Shown here: positions 1 to 6,405 of the stretch, one piece after another | Layout: the number at the start of each line of letters is the position of its first letter | Position numbering within the stretch: the first letter of the stretch is position 1 | Assembly (NCBI GenBank): GCA_028875125.1 | Contig: JAPPGC010000086.1 | Coordinates: 1 to 32,655, forward strand | Length of the DNA stretch: 32,655 nucleotides | Direction: 5' to 3' | Origin: Bacteroidota bacterium | Lineage (GTDB): Bacteria > Bacteroidota > Rhodothermia > Rhodothermales > Bin80 | Position numbers and translations under genes: made by a program | Notes under the pieces: generated by a model | What the model was told of the DNA's origin: nothing | Databases searched by the model: none | The model's input: the letters and a program-made list of their open reading frames with translations, nothing else

Positions 1-515
1 AAATAGGGGATAGGGAATCTCAGTAAAAAATCCACTACAATGTCGAACTTGCGTATATAGCGTACTTTGCCATCCCTGACGAGCAGGTCCAGAGCGGCAA
101 GGGTCTCTTCTATGGGCGTGTTAACATCATAGCGATGAATCTGATACAGATCAATCGTTTCAACGCCCAGTCTGCGCAGGCTGGCTTCGCACGACTGGAC
201 AATATTCTTCCTTGAGAGTCCTCCAGAATTGGGGGCATCCCGAAGGGGAAAGAACACTTTTGAGGCCAGCACAACTTCGTTCATGTTGGCGTAGCGCTTG
301 AGTGCGCGGTCTGTGATTTCCTCACTCACCCCATTGGAATAAATGTCGGCGGTATCAAAGAAATTGATACCGAGCTCAAGGGCGCGCCTGAAAAATGGCT
401 GAGAGGCCTCCTCTTCCAACAGCCAGGGCTGCCAGGATTGATCTCCGAATGACATGCATCCAAGCGCAAGGCGCGAAACGGTGAGGCCTGTATTTCCCAA
501 ACGGGTGTATTCCAT
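1..515 (-). pseudogene. Aldo/keto reductase (YajO-like), disrupted after about 154 residues
   Basis: Translation from the ATG at 515 gives a clear aldo/keto reductase N-terminus: MEYTRLGNTGLTVSRLALG, then GINFFDTADIYSNG (catalytic Asp and Tyr), LASKVFFP (catalytic Lys), SCEASLRRLGVETIDLYQIH (catalytic His) and TPIEETLAALDLLVRDGKVRYI. The wording resembles the YajO/YakC group of NADP-dependent reductases, usually 320-330 residues. After VRYI (position 54) the family expects G-(A/C)-S-N, but this frame continues RKFDIVVDFLLRFPIPY, which I cannot align to the family. The remaining half of the TIM barrel is therefore missing or lies beyond an insertion. The foreign sequence at 1-53 may be the end of an inserted element or an assembly junction. 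An active enzyme cannot be made from what is visible. Confidence 0.8.
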
Positions 516-766
516 GGTAGAGCCTAGAATAAGGTGGTAAGATCGTCGTGGGTGGAGGTCCAACTTAATGTAGAAAAAGAGGATCGAAGATCTGAGATTT
601 TCGAATTTTCTGCCATCTCTCCCGAAGAGGAGTTTCAAGTAGCGATAAAGGCGGAATCACGCCCAAAATCACTGCCACGCCAAATTGTATGGCGAACTTA
701 GGTTAGGTCCCCATCCAAAGACGCCACAATTTTAGGTCATAGCACATTCTGTGATGGAAGTTCAGA

Positions 767-1425
767 TTAGTGGCTGTGTCCGTGATGGGAGTGACTATCC
801 TTGCTTTCTGACGTATTGTGAGAATGTGGGCTTCCATGATGGCTTTCGTGAAAGACGACGTGCAATAAGGAACCAGCCACGAATGCCTGAAAGTAGCTGC
901 TGCCCACAAACTCATCGGCTAATATGCCAGAAAGAAAGAATCCGGTAGCAGTCGTCACCAATAGTCCTGCAATGCCGGCCATAGCGACGACCGTACCATA
1001 GCGAGGGTGCAAAATCCACCAGATCATAAGTCCCACGGCGAGGCGATGGATCGCTATGGGGAGTGTGGTGATTGGCTGATCCGTGTTCAGGCTAGCGCCT
1101 TCTAATAGGGCATGCAGAAAAAACCCAAGAAATCCTGCAACGATGGATAGTATTTCAGTTTTTTTGCAATACCGTGGGAGATATGTTCGACTGAAATAGG
1201 TATCAGAAGCCCTAACGCCATGGCTCCCACGAGAGACATAATGCTAATCGGTTTCCAACCGTCATGCGCAATCTGATGCCCGAAAACCTGAATCAAAACT
1301 AACAGGGGGACCACCACATACATACTTCGATCAAAGGCACGTGTAAGCTTGGGTTGGTCATGTAGTGCCGGGTACAGGAGTGCTCCTATCACTGGTGCAC
1401 CTAGAGCGTAGAGAAGAGGGTCCAT
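767..1425 (-). pseudogene. ZIP-like metal permease, split by a -1 frameshift at an A7 run
   Basis: Two adjacent frames form one membrane protein of about 219 residues. The first (from ATG 1425) encodes 107 residues with several hydrophobic segments, ending ...EHISHGIAKK before running out of frame to a TAG at 1102. The second frame continues in register after the A7 run at 1159-1165 with TEILSIVAGFLGFFLHALLEGASL, then further membrane segments and a His-rich tail ending HSHHGHSH (stop 767). HALLEG resembles the metal-binding HNxPEG of ZIP helix IV, AIHRLAVGL may match the helix V site, and LLHVVFHE suits the last helix. A ZIP-family importer is likely but not certain. The break sits exactly on A-AAA-AAA read as codons AAA-AAA, a slippery heptamer, so recoding or transcriptional slippage could rescue it. 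A one-base deletion or a sequencing error is equally possible. Confidence 0.7.
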
Positions 1426-1455
1426 TCTAGCAGCCTGTGGATAAAGTCGAGGACT

Positions 1456-1665
1456 CTAGGAATTCAAGAAGGGGTGGTTCATATTTCGAGTAAGCGCAAT
1501 GTTCAGATTTGACGGTGCGAAAGCCATGGCTTCCGCAAATTTGAGCGGTTGACCAAGGCTATCTATTTCAGTTTGGGAGGACTGGATCTTTACCCGGCAA
1601 GAGTTCGAAATAGACCTTTTCTCCAAAATAGTTGAAGATCCGCCAAGTTTACGCTCTATGTTCAA
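1456..1665 (-). CDS. Small ORF of unknown function (69 codons, TTG start)
   Basis: This open frame begins with TTG 12 bases after the methyltransferase stop and ends 30 bases before the ZIP-like gene, on the same strand. It could belong to the same transcript. The product (MNIERKLGGSSTIL..., ending MNHPFLNS) has no signal peptide, membrane segment or motif that I recognise. The only ribosome-site hint is a GGGGAT about ten bases ahead. It may equally be an untranslated spacer. Confidence 0.2.
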   Translation of the reverse strand: MNIERKLGGSSTILEKRSISNSCRVKIQSSQTEIDSLGQPLKFAEAMAFAPSNLNIALTRNMNHPFLNS

Positions 1666-1677
1666 AATTGAGATCCC

Positions 1678-2454
1678 CTATAATTTAATATCGTTTAAGT
1701 CAATCTCCGTCTTCGGGAAAGATACGTAAGCGTACACTTTGTGCTTTATGTCATAATCGGGGTCCATCTCGGGTTTTGGCCCTAACACCCATATCCACTT
1801 CTCGGCCCCGGCTGGGAGGGTGTGCCCCCACAAGAGAGGATGCGCACATTGTAGGACATCTCCGTTCCAATATTGTCTTTCCACATCGGCAATTAGGCAT
1901 ACTCGCCCTTGCGCCCCAGCAAGCCAGGCTAAATGGCTCCTTACGACGCGTTGTGCAAAGGACGTTTTTTCACCATCTGAAGCCGGTACGAACTGGCAGG
2001 GCATTAGCGGCAGTTGAGACAGCACGTTTGCACTAATAATCAGGTCGAAACTTGAGTCCCATGGTCGGGTCGGGCGAACATCCAATGAGCGGTGTAAAAA
2101 CACTCGTTCGGCTACGCCAGTGACATCCCCCTGAACAAGCCGTACGTTGTCATAATGCTTTACTTCACTGCGTGGTCCCTGCAAATGCACCACATCAAGA
2201 AGGATCACCTCTCGAAAGCGTGCACTAAGCTGAGCTACGGGAATGTCGTGAAGCGGCCCGGAGCCCACGACCAAAACCCGACCGCGGTCGGAGCACCGGT
2301 TGGCTGCTGCAACCATCAACTCGCGACAACGCAATATGTGATCCCGCCACTGAGACCGACACCGCTTTCCGCGTGCAGCCAGGCGTCGCTGTCCACTTAC
2401 GTAGCCCATGCGGCGCGCGTAGCGCGGCACGCCAGTCCAATGGAATCCAGACAT
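1678..2454 (-). CDS. Class I SAM-dependent methyltransferase, substrate unknown
   Basis: The 258-residue protein has a basic N-terminal helix region (about residues 10-55, RRLAARGKRCRSQWRDHI) followed by a Rossmann methyltransferase core. Motif I, VLVVGSGPLHD, lies at residues 60-70 and the acidic end of strand beta-2 at LLDVVH. QGDVTG and FDLIISANVLSQLP correspond to the adenine-binding and motif IV regions. The motif I glycine pattern (GSGPLHD) is unusual but known in poorly characterised family members. The substrate cannot be read from the sequence. It lies on the same strand as the ZIP-like gene downstream and the His-rich gene upstream, so a link to metal handling is only positional. 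The ATG at 2454 is kept because the methyltransferase N-terminal helix starts right after it. Confidence 0.8.
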   Translation of the reverse strand: MSGFHWTGVPRYARRMGYVSGQRRLAARGKRCRSQWRDHILRCRELMVAAANRCSDRGRVLVVGSGPLHDIPVAQLSARFREVILLDVVHLQGPRSEVKHYDNVRLVQGDVTGVAERVFLHRSLDVRPTRPWDSSFDLIISANVLSQLPLMPCQFVPASDGEKTSFAQRVVRSHLAWLAGAQGRVCLIADVERQYWNGDVLQCAHPLLWGHTLPAGAEKWIWVLGPKPEMDPDYDIKHKVYAYVSFPKTEIDLNDIKL

Positions 2455-2463
2455 AAAGACGTG

Positions 2464-2580
2464 CTAATTGAAGTAATCTCTGCCTTCCACTCTCCGCATA
2501 ATCTTCAAAAGGTCAATAAACTCGTTTTGATAGTACGTCTGCTCTTCATTACTCTGCGAAGTATGGACGATTCCTCGCAT
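2464..2580 (-). CDS. Possible short leader or small protein (38 codons) ahead of the methyltransferase
   Basis: An ATG at 2580 is preceded by AGGA at a spacing of nine bases and opens a 38-codon frame (MRGIVHTSQSNEEQTYYQ..., ending VEGRDYFN). It stops nine bases before the methyltransferase ATG. The arrangement suits a small coupled gene or leader peptide. The peptide is soluble and acidic/polar with no motif that I recognise. Chance is a real alternative at this length. Confidence 0.3.
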   Translation of the reverse strand: MRGIVHTSQSNEEQTYYQNEFIDLLKIMRRVEGRDYFN

Positions 2581-2970
2581 AAGTTCTTATCCTCGCATTC
2601 GTGTATGTCGAGATTGATTTGCCCACTTAGTGGCGGATTTATGACTTGCGATTGGTTCTACCACGAATGTTGCGGATGAGGTGATTATGTTGGCAAGGGA
2701 TTCATTCGACTGGCAAATGCAAGCTCACTCATGTATTCGTATGGAAGCTATGATACCTATTCTTCGGATTACGTGTGGCTCGGACGGTCGGTAGGGACAC
2801 TATGATGCCAATAGCGATCAACGGAGAGCGCATGCATTCGGGTCACCTATACCCTTAGCGTTGGACCATTGATTTCATGCAAGGGAGTCCTCGACTGATT
2901 CGTGACTTTTAGGAACTGGCAGGTTACTGGCCACAGTCACCTGCGTACGCCTCAAATCTAACGCGTACTC
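2581..2970. other. Gene-free stretch of about 390 bp
   Basis: No frame on either strand in this stretch gives a recognisable protein, and no RNA gene or convincing hairpin with a T-run was found. The promoter for the minus-strand genes 2464-1678 would be expected in its left part, but I see no clear -35/-10 pair. Confidence 0.5.
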
Positions 2971-3227
2971 TTATTGCCCTGGATGAATCCGGCCCTTGTG
3001 CTCTCCTTTGTTTTGACGCCCGTCACCCTGACGACCGTTCTCCTCCCTACGATCACGCCCATCGGCCTCATCATTGCCTGATCGGGCGTGACCCACTAGA
3101 AATACAATAAAGGGTAGAGCGCAAACGGACGTTGCGTACCGGGCAAAGACACCACCCTCCCGGCTCCCACGAGCGGTTGGAACGATATGATCAAAGCAAA
3201 GAAGTTAGCGGTTAGAACCTCTAACAT
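2971..3227 (-). pseudogene. Probable small membrane protein with a frameshift, or a gene remnant
   Basis: An ATG at 3227, 33 bases after the His-rich gene's stop and on the same strand, starts MLEVLTANFFALIISFQPLV, a hydrophobic segment. Around 3165 a second frame takes over: VFARYATSVCALPFIVFLVG (a second hydrophobic stretch), followed by a very hydrophilic, Gly/Arg/Glu-rich tail (NDEADGRDRREENGRQGD...) ending at TAA 2971. This second frame has a strong excess of G at first codon positions, a coding signature, yet has no start codon of its own. I infer one small two-helix protein broken by an indel. The family is not recognised. Confidence 0.3.
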
Positions 3228-3260
3228 CTGCGTGCAGTTGACCGAGTCACCGGCGCCGGC

Positions 3261-3608
3261 CTACACCGTTTCTACCGCACCATGATCATCGCAGTGGCCA
3301 TCGTGCTGGTGATGTAGATGGCCATCAACAAGATAATCAGTATGATCGCCATGCGGAACAGCTTCGTGCCCGCAACCGTCACCGTGTACGTGATCGCTAT
3401 CGTGTCCAGAGCAATCATGACCCGAAGTGCAATCGTCTGGATTAGCGTCCGATACCTCAATGGCATGCTCGTCTAAATGATCGCCGTGCGGGTGATGCAT
3501 ATGCCCGTCGTGTAGGTAATCTACGTGATCACCGTGCTTGATTGCTGTATGCCCGCAATCTTCGCCGTGATCGTGGTCAGCGTGATGGTGTGTGTGATGG
3601 TCAGACAT
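3261..3608 (-). CDS. His-rich metal-binding protein with internal duplication
   Basis: This 115-residue protein contains roughly 30 histidines plus many aspartates and four to five cysteines. It consists of two copies of one module of the form HGxxCGHxAxxHGDHxDYLxDGHxHHxHxxH, at about residues 14-47 and 76-108, joined by an acidic linker. There is no signal peptide or membrane segment, so it is probably cytoplasmic. Such His/Asp/Cys modules are found beside zinc transporters. Storage, buffering or delivery of Zn(II), or of Ni/Co, is the likely role, inferred from composition and from the CDF exporter just upstream on the same strand. The ATG at 3608 is followed at once by the His-rich start MSDHHTHHHADHDH, which supports this start. 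Confidence 0.8.
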   Translation of the reverse strand: MSDHHTHHHADHDHGEDCGHTAIKHGDHVDYLHDGHMHHPHGDHLDEHAIEVSDANPDDCTSGHDCSGHDSDHVHGDGCGHEAVPHGDHTDYLVDGHLHHQHDGHCDDHGAVETV

Positions 3609-3768
3609 GATTAGTGGTTTGTCTTATTGGGTTAACTGGACTGGCACAACTGCCTCCGTGCAACAGTCTTGGAGCACGGTGTGTCTAATGTACAAAATTC
3701 AATCCATTCACGCAATAGCAAGTTTCAAGATACAAGCAATGCGTGGAGGGCGATAAGAATCCCTGACA

Positions 3769-4797
3769 TTACATTTTCGCAAGGGCTAACAGGTTATCCA
3801 CGTGATGATCCTCCGTACATCCGGTCAATTGTGTTTCAAGCTGGATAGTCAAATGTGCAATCCCATAGTCATCGCCGATGATTTTGCGTAAACTGCGAAG
3901 CATTTCGTCCCGCTTACCACCGTAGTCTGGATCAATCAGGATATGGGCCGTCAAAGCGTCGCTTCCTGGAGACAGGGTCCAGACATGAATATCGTGAATT
4001 AGTGCCACGCCTGGAAGTTCCTCTATCGCCCGACACATTTCGTGCACATCAACATGCTTTGGCACTCCCTCCAAGAGTACATGCACAACACGCTTTAGCA
4101 GCCCCCACGTACCCCACAAGATCAAGATGCTTAGTATAACGGTCACAACAAGGTCAGCCAATTGCCACCCGAATGCCCAGATCAAGATGCCCGAAATCAC
4201 GACTCCGACGGAGCCTAAGAGGTCCGCGATCACATGCTGATATGCGCCTTCCACATTTACACTATGACCGATTGATTTGTGCAGAATGACGGCTGCACCC
4301 ACATTTACCAAAAGCCCAACAAAGCCAACCGCCAACATGAGTCCCCCCTCAATCTCTGGGGGGGAGGACAAGCGCTGATAGGCTTGGTACAAGATTACCG
4401 CCACAATTAGCCAGAGTGTGAGCGCATTTGCCAAGGCCGCCAATATCTCAAACCTCTGAAAGCCGTACGTGTGTTTGGCCGTGGCGGTACGCTCTGCATA
4501 ATACATCGCTACCAGCGCAAGGCCGATGGAAGCAGCATCGGTGAGCATGTGCCCCGCATCCGCGATAAGGGCCAGGCTTCCAGAAATGATGCCCCCGACT
4601 ACTTCGACAAACATGTAGCCCGTTATGAGAAACAGGGCGTACTTCAAGTGTCGCTTGCTCGCACCCCGCAGGTCGTGTGTGTGGCCTCCTAATCCCCCAC
4701 CATGGCTGTGATCGTGGCCGCCATGGTCGTGGCTGTGATCGTGGCCGCCATGGTCGTGACTGTGATCGTGACTATGACTGCTTTGGTTCTTCGACAT
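3769..4797 (-). CDS. czcD: Cation diffusion facilitator (CzcD/ZitB-type Zn2+/Cd2+/Co2+ exporter)
   Basis: The 342-residue protein moves divalent metal out of the cytoplasm in exchange for protons. The N-terminal 42 residues are a His/Asp/Gly tail with a near-perfect repeated unit SHDHGGHDH, a likely metal-collecting region. Six membrane segments follow. The two HxxxD metal sites are present: H83/D87 in DAGHMLTD (helix 2) and H188/D192 in HVIADLLG (helix 5), the His-Asp combination of zinc-selective members. The C-terminal cytoplasmic domain includes HDIHVWTLSPG. The length matches the family. It is transcribed toward the His-rich gene, separated by 160 bp, and has a good promoter just upstream. 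The gene symbol rests on family resemblance. Confidence 0.93.
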   Translation of the reverse strand: MSKNQSSHSHDHSHDHGGHDHSHDHGGHDHSHGGGLGGHTHDLRGASKRHLKYALFLITGYMFVEVVGGIISGSLALIADAGHMLTDAASIGLALVAMYYAERTATAKHTYGFQRFEILAALANALTLWLIVAVILYQAYQRLSSPPEIEGGLMLAVGFVGLLVNVGAAVILHKSIGHSVNVEGAYQHVIADLLGSVGVVISGILIWAFGWQLADLVVTVILSILILWGTWGLLKRVVHVLLEGVPKHVDVHEMCRAIEELPGVALIHDIHVWTLSPGSDALTAHILIDPDYGGKRDEMLRSLRKIIGDDYGIAHLTIQLETQLTGCTEDHHVDNLLALAKM

Positions 4798-4827
4798 TCA
4801 GAGAGTATACGGAAAATAATTAAAGTA

Positions 4828-4856
4828 AAGGTATCACGGTTAATGCATTGTGTCAA
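4828..4856 (-). promoter_or_regulatory. Predicted sigma-70-type promoter of the CDF exporter gene
   Basis: On the minus strand TTGACA (4856-4851) is followed after 17 bases by TACCTT (4833-4828). The downstream bases make TACCTTTA, also close to the TAnnTTTG form used in Bacteroidota. The expected transcript start is about 20-25 bases before the ATG at 4797. No clear dyad operator overlaps it. Confidence 0.45.
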
Positions 4857-5220
4857 TATACTAGCCAGGACTAGTCACCCGACATCAGGCATTCAGCGTG
4901 TACGCTGTTTAGTGACACATATGCTTGGCTAATCGCTCGCGCAGCGGCTTGACTACGGGAAAGATACATAAATGAAATAAAGCGTTGGCGGCTCCAACAC
5001 GTCGTTAGTCGCCCCAAATCGGTGAAGTTCCGAATCCAGTTTTTCGGCTCTTAGCTTTAATGAGTAGGTAACCTGTTTTTGGAATCCCACGGGACAGAGT
5101 GTGTATTTAGATTGACTTGCTCAACTAGTCAGAACGAAATTACTTACTTGTCACGGGTTTGCTGGGCCTGGCATCATTGTGTTTTATTCTTGGTTGGAGT
5201 GAGAATGGATCATGGTTGGT
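4857..5220. other. Gene-free stretch between the CDF promoter and IS debris
   Basis: Both strands have frequent stops and no recognisable protein here. It may include the terminal part of the IS21-type element whose istB remnant begins at 5221, but I could not define an inverted-repeat end. Confidence 0.4.
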
Positions 5221-5686
5221 TCAATGCGTTATTTTGAAGGATCTGTGAGTCGGGTTCGCAAGGAGTTCCCTTGAGTTTGATGCGGTACACGGGTTGCACC
5301 AGTCTATCCAGAAGTGCCTCAGCAATCGTGGGATTCGCCATTGATTGATGTTAGTGTTCAACGGGCAATTGGCTGGCGACGGTCGTGGAGCGTTTTTGAA
5401 TCCGCTCATCCAGCTATTGGAAAAGATCTTCCCGCGGGGTGCATCAGGCTGATCAGTCCAATATCACCGTCACCAGTACGTCCACTTTGTTGAGCTTCTG
5501 TACAAGTTTTGGAAATGCCCATCAGCGCGGGCAATCCCCAATGTTTCGAGCAAGCGAGACAATCGGTCATAGCACGCATTAATGCCTTCCAGGCAGACTG
5601 TATGGGCCAGCGATACAGCCATTTAGCTTTTGCCCTTGTCTGTGAGACCTGTGATGATCACATTCAGATGACGACGAATCCAGCCG
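5221..5686 (-). pseudogene. IS21-family istB ATPase remnant (truncated, multiple stops)
   Basis: Reading the minus strand and allowing for stops and one frameshift (near 5520) gives an IstB-like sequence in the right order. GWIRRHLNVIITGLTDKGKS corresponds to the Walker A loop (usually GPTGVGKS), then MAVSLAHTVCLEG, YDRLSRLLETLGIARADG, FPKLVQKLNKVDVLV (Walker B strand), LDERIQKRSTTVASQLPVEH and NPTIAEALLDRLVQPVYRIK with LKG. At least five in-frame stops are present, including one replacing the expected Trp after PVEH. The normal protein has about 250 residues. The first ~90 are absent, and the homology starts abruptly at the end of the IS110 remnant. The partner gene istA is not in the window. 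Confidence 0.85.
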
Positions 5687-6316
5687 CTAGTAGGCTAATG
5701 GCTTGCCAGCACTTCTGCCGTAGCGAATGCCGAGTTTACAGTACTTCCATAGTCTCTGCTTTATGGCAAACCGGAGTGGTGTCTGGACAAACGTACCGAA
5801 TACGTACGCGCCTATAACGCCGATCTCAGGCAAATGATGGAACCGTTGAATCTCCGGACATTGTTCGCTCAGTTCAACCATGCTCGCATTGGCCTTTTTT
5901 CGCAGCTCCCCCGTTGCATCCAGCTGGCCATAGAAGTACGTAATGATTATTTACCGAGCTTTGGTCCAGAACCGATCCAGATAGAGCTCGCAATGCGCCT
6001 TGGTGAATACTTCGCTGCCACACACATCGACCATCCCCGCCTGGTGGAATTGCCTCGAATTAAGATGCCGATCTGGCATGATCTTTCCGAACACATAAAT
6101 GCCGTTGAAATGCAATCTTGAAGTCCGCTCGGCACTCTTGATTTGAGTGAAATACTACAACGAAATCCCGCAGTCGAAGTAGCGTTATCAAGTTTGGATC
6201 ATATTGGATGAGAGTTTGGCCGACTCGCTGGCGGTGTTTCGGCAATGTGAGCGTGTCTACACCGTCATGGTCCTCCAGAGCGCCAACACAGCAATGCACC
6301 TAAGCGTTATAAACAT
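5687..6316 (-). pseudogene. IS110-family transposase remnant (frameshifted, internally deleted)
   Basis: The best-preserved part, 5881-5687, reads VELSEQCPEIQRFHHLPEIG, then VIGAYVFGTFVQTPLRFAIK and QRLWKYCKLGIRYGRSAGKP. This is the C-terminal Transposase_20 domain of IS110 elements, with the helix-hairpin-helix-like PGIG motif drifted to PEIG. Upstream pieces in other frames fit the same protein: LLRLRDFVVVFHSNQECRAD with FKIAF, and FHQAGMVDVCGSEVFTKAHC followed by a stop. An N-terminal stub lies near the ATG at 6316 (MFITLRCIAVLAL, EDHDGVDTLTLP). Most of the DEDD catalytic domain is deleted. It ends exactly where istB homology starts, indicating nested or recombined insertion sequences. Confidence 0.75.
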
Positions 6317-6368
6317 CCGTCGCATCCAGTAGCTAGAGGGGAATACCGAGCTGGAGTTATTCTGTCAT

Positions 6369-6390
6369 AAAAAGGCCCCTGGTCCAAGGC
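6369..6390 (-). terminator. Possible rho-independent terminator of the czcCBA operon
   Basis: About 16 bases after the czcA stop, the minus strand has GCCTT-GGACCA-GGGGC (five pairs, two of them G-U) followed by C and TTTTT. The stem is weak, but its position right after the operon and the T-run support termination. Confidence 0.4.
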
Positions 6391-6405
6391 AGATTATGAA
6401 ATCGG

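Noticed and set aside
565-702. Open minus-strand frame reading KFAIQFGVAVILGVIPPLSL...
   Set aside because: About 45 codons, no ATG, only an internal GTG, no family recognised; probably chance hydrophobic sequence after the ZIP-like gene.
2155-2679. Plus-strand open frame of 174 codons
   Set aside because: Mostly antisense to the methyltransferase gene, with no recognisable motif.
2983-3081. Plus-strand 32-residue hydrophobic peptide starting MNPALVLSFVLTPVTL
   Set aside because: It is the exact codon-aligned antisense of the hydrophilic minus-strand frame; the minus frame has the coding-type first-position G bias, so the plus peptide is probably a mirror artefact.
3052-3091. Inverted repeat TCACGCCC...GGGCGTGA as a terminator
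   Set aside because: Eight-base arms but no T-run on either strand, and it overlaps a likely coding remnant.
5509-6121. Two plus-strand open frames of 102 and 95 codons
   Set aside because: They lie antisense to clear istB and IS110 homology and match nothing themselves.
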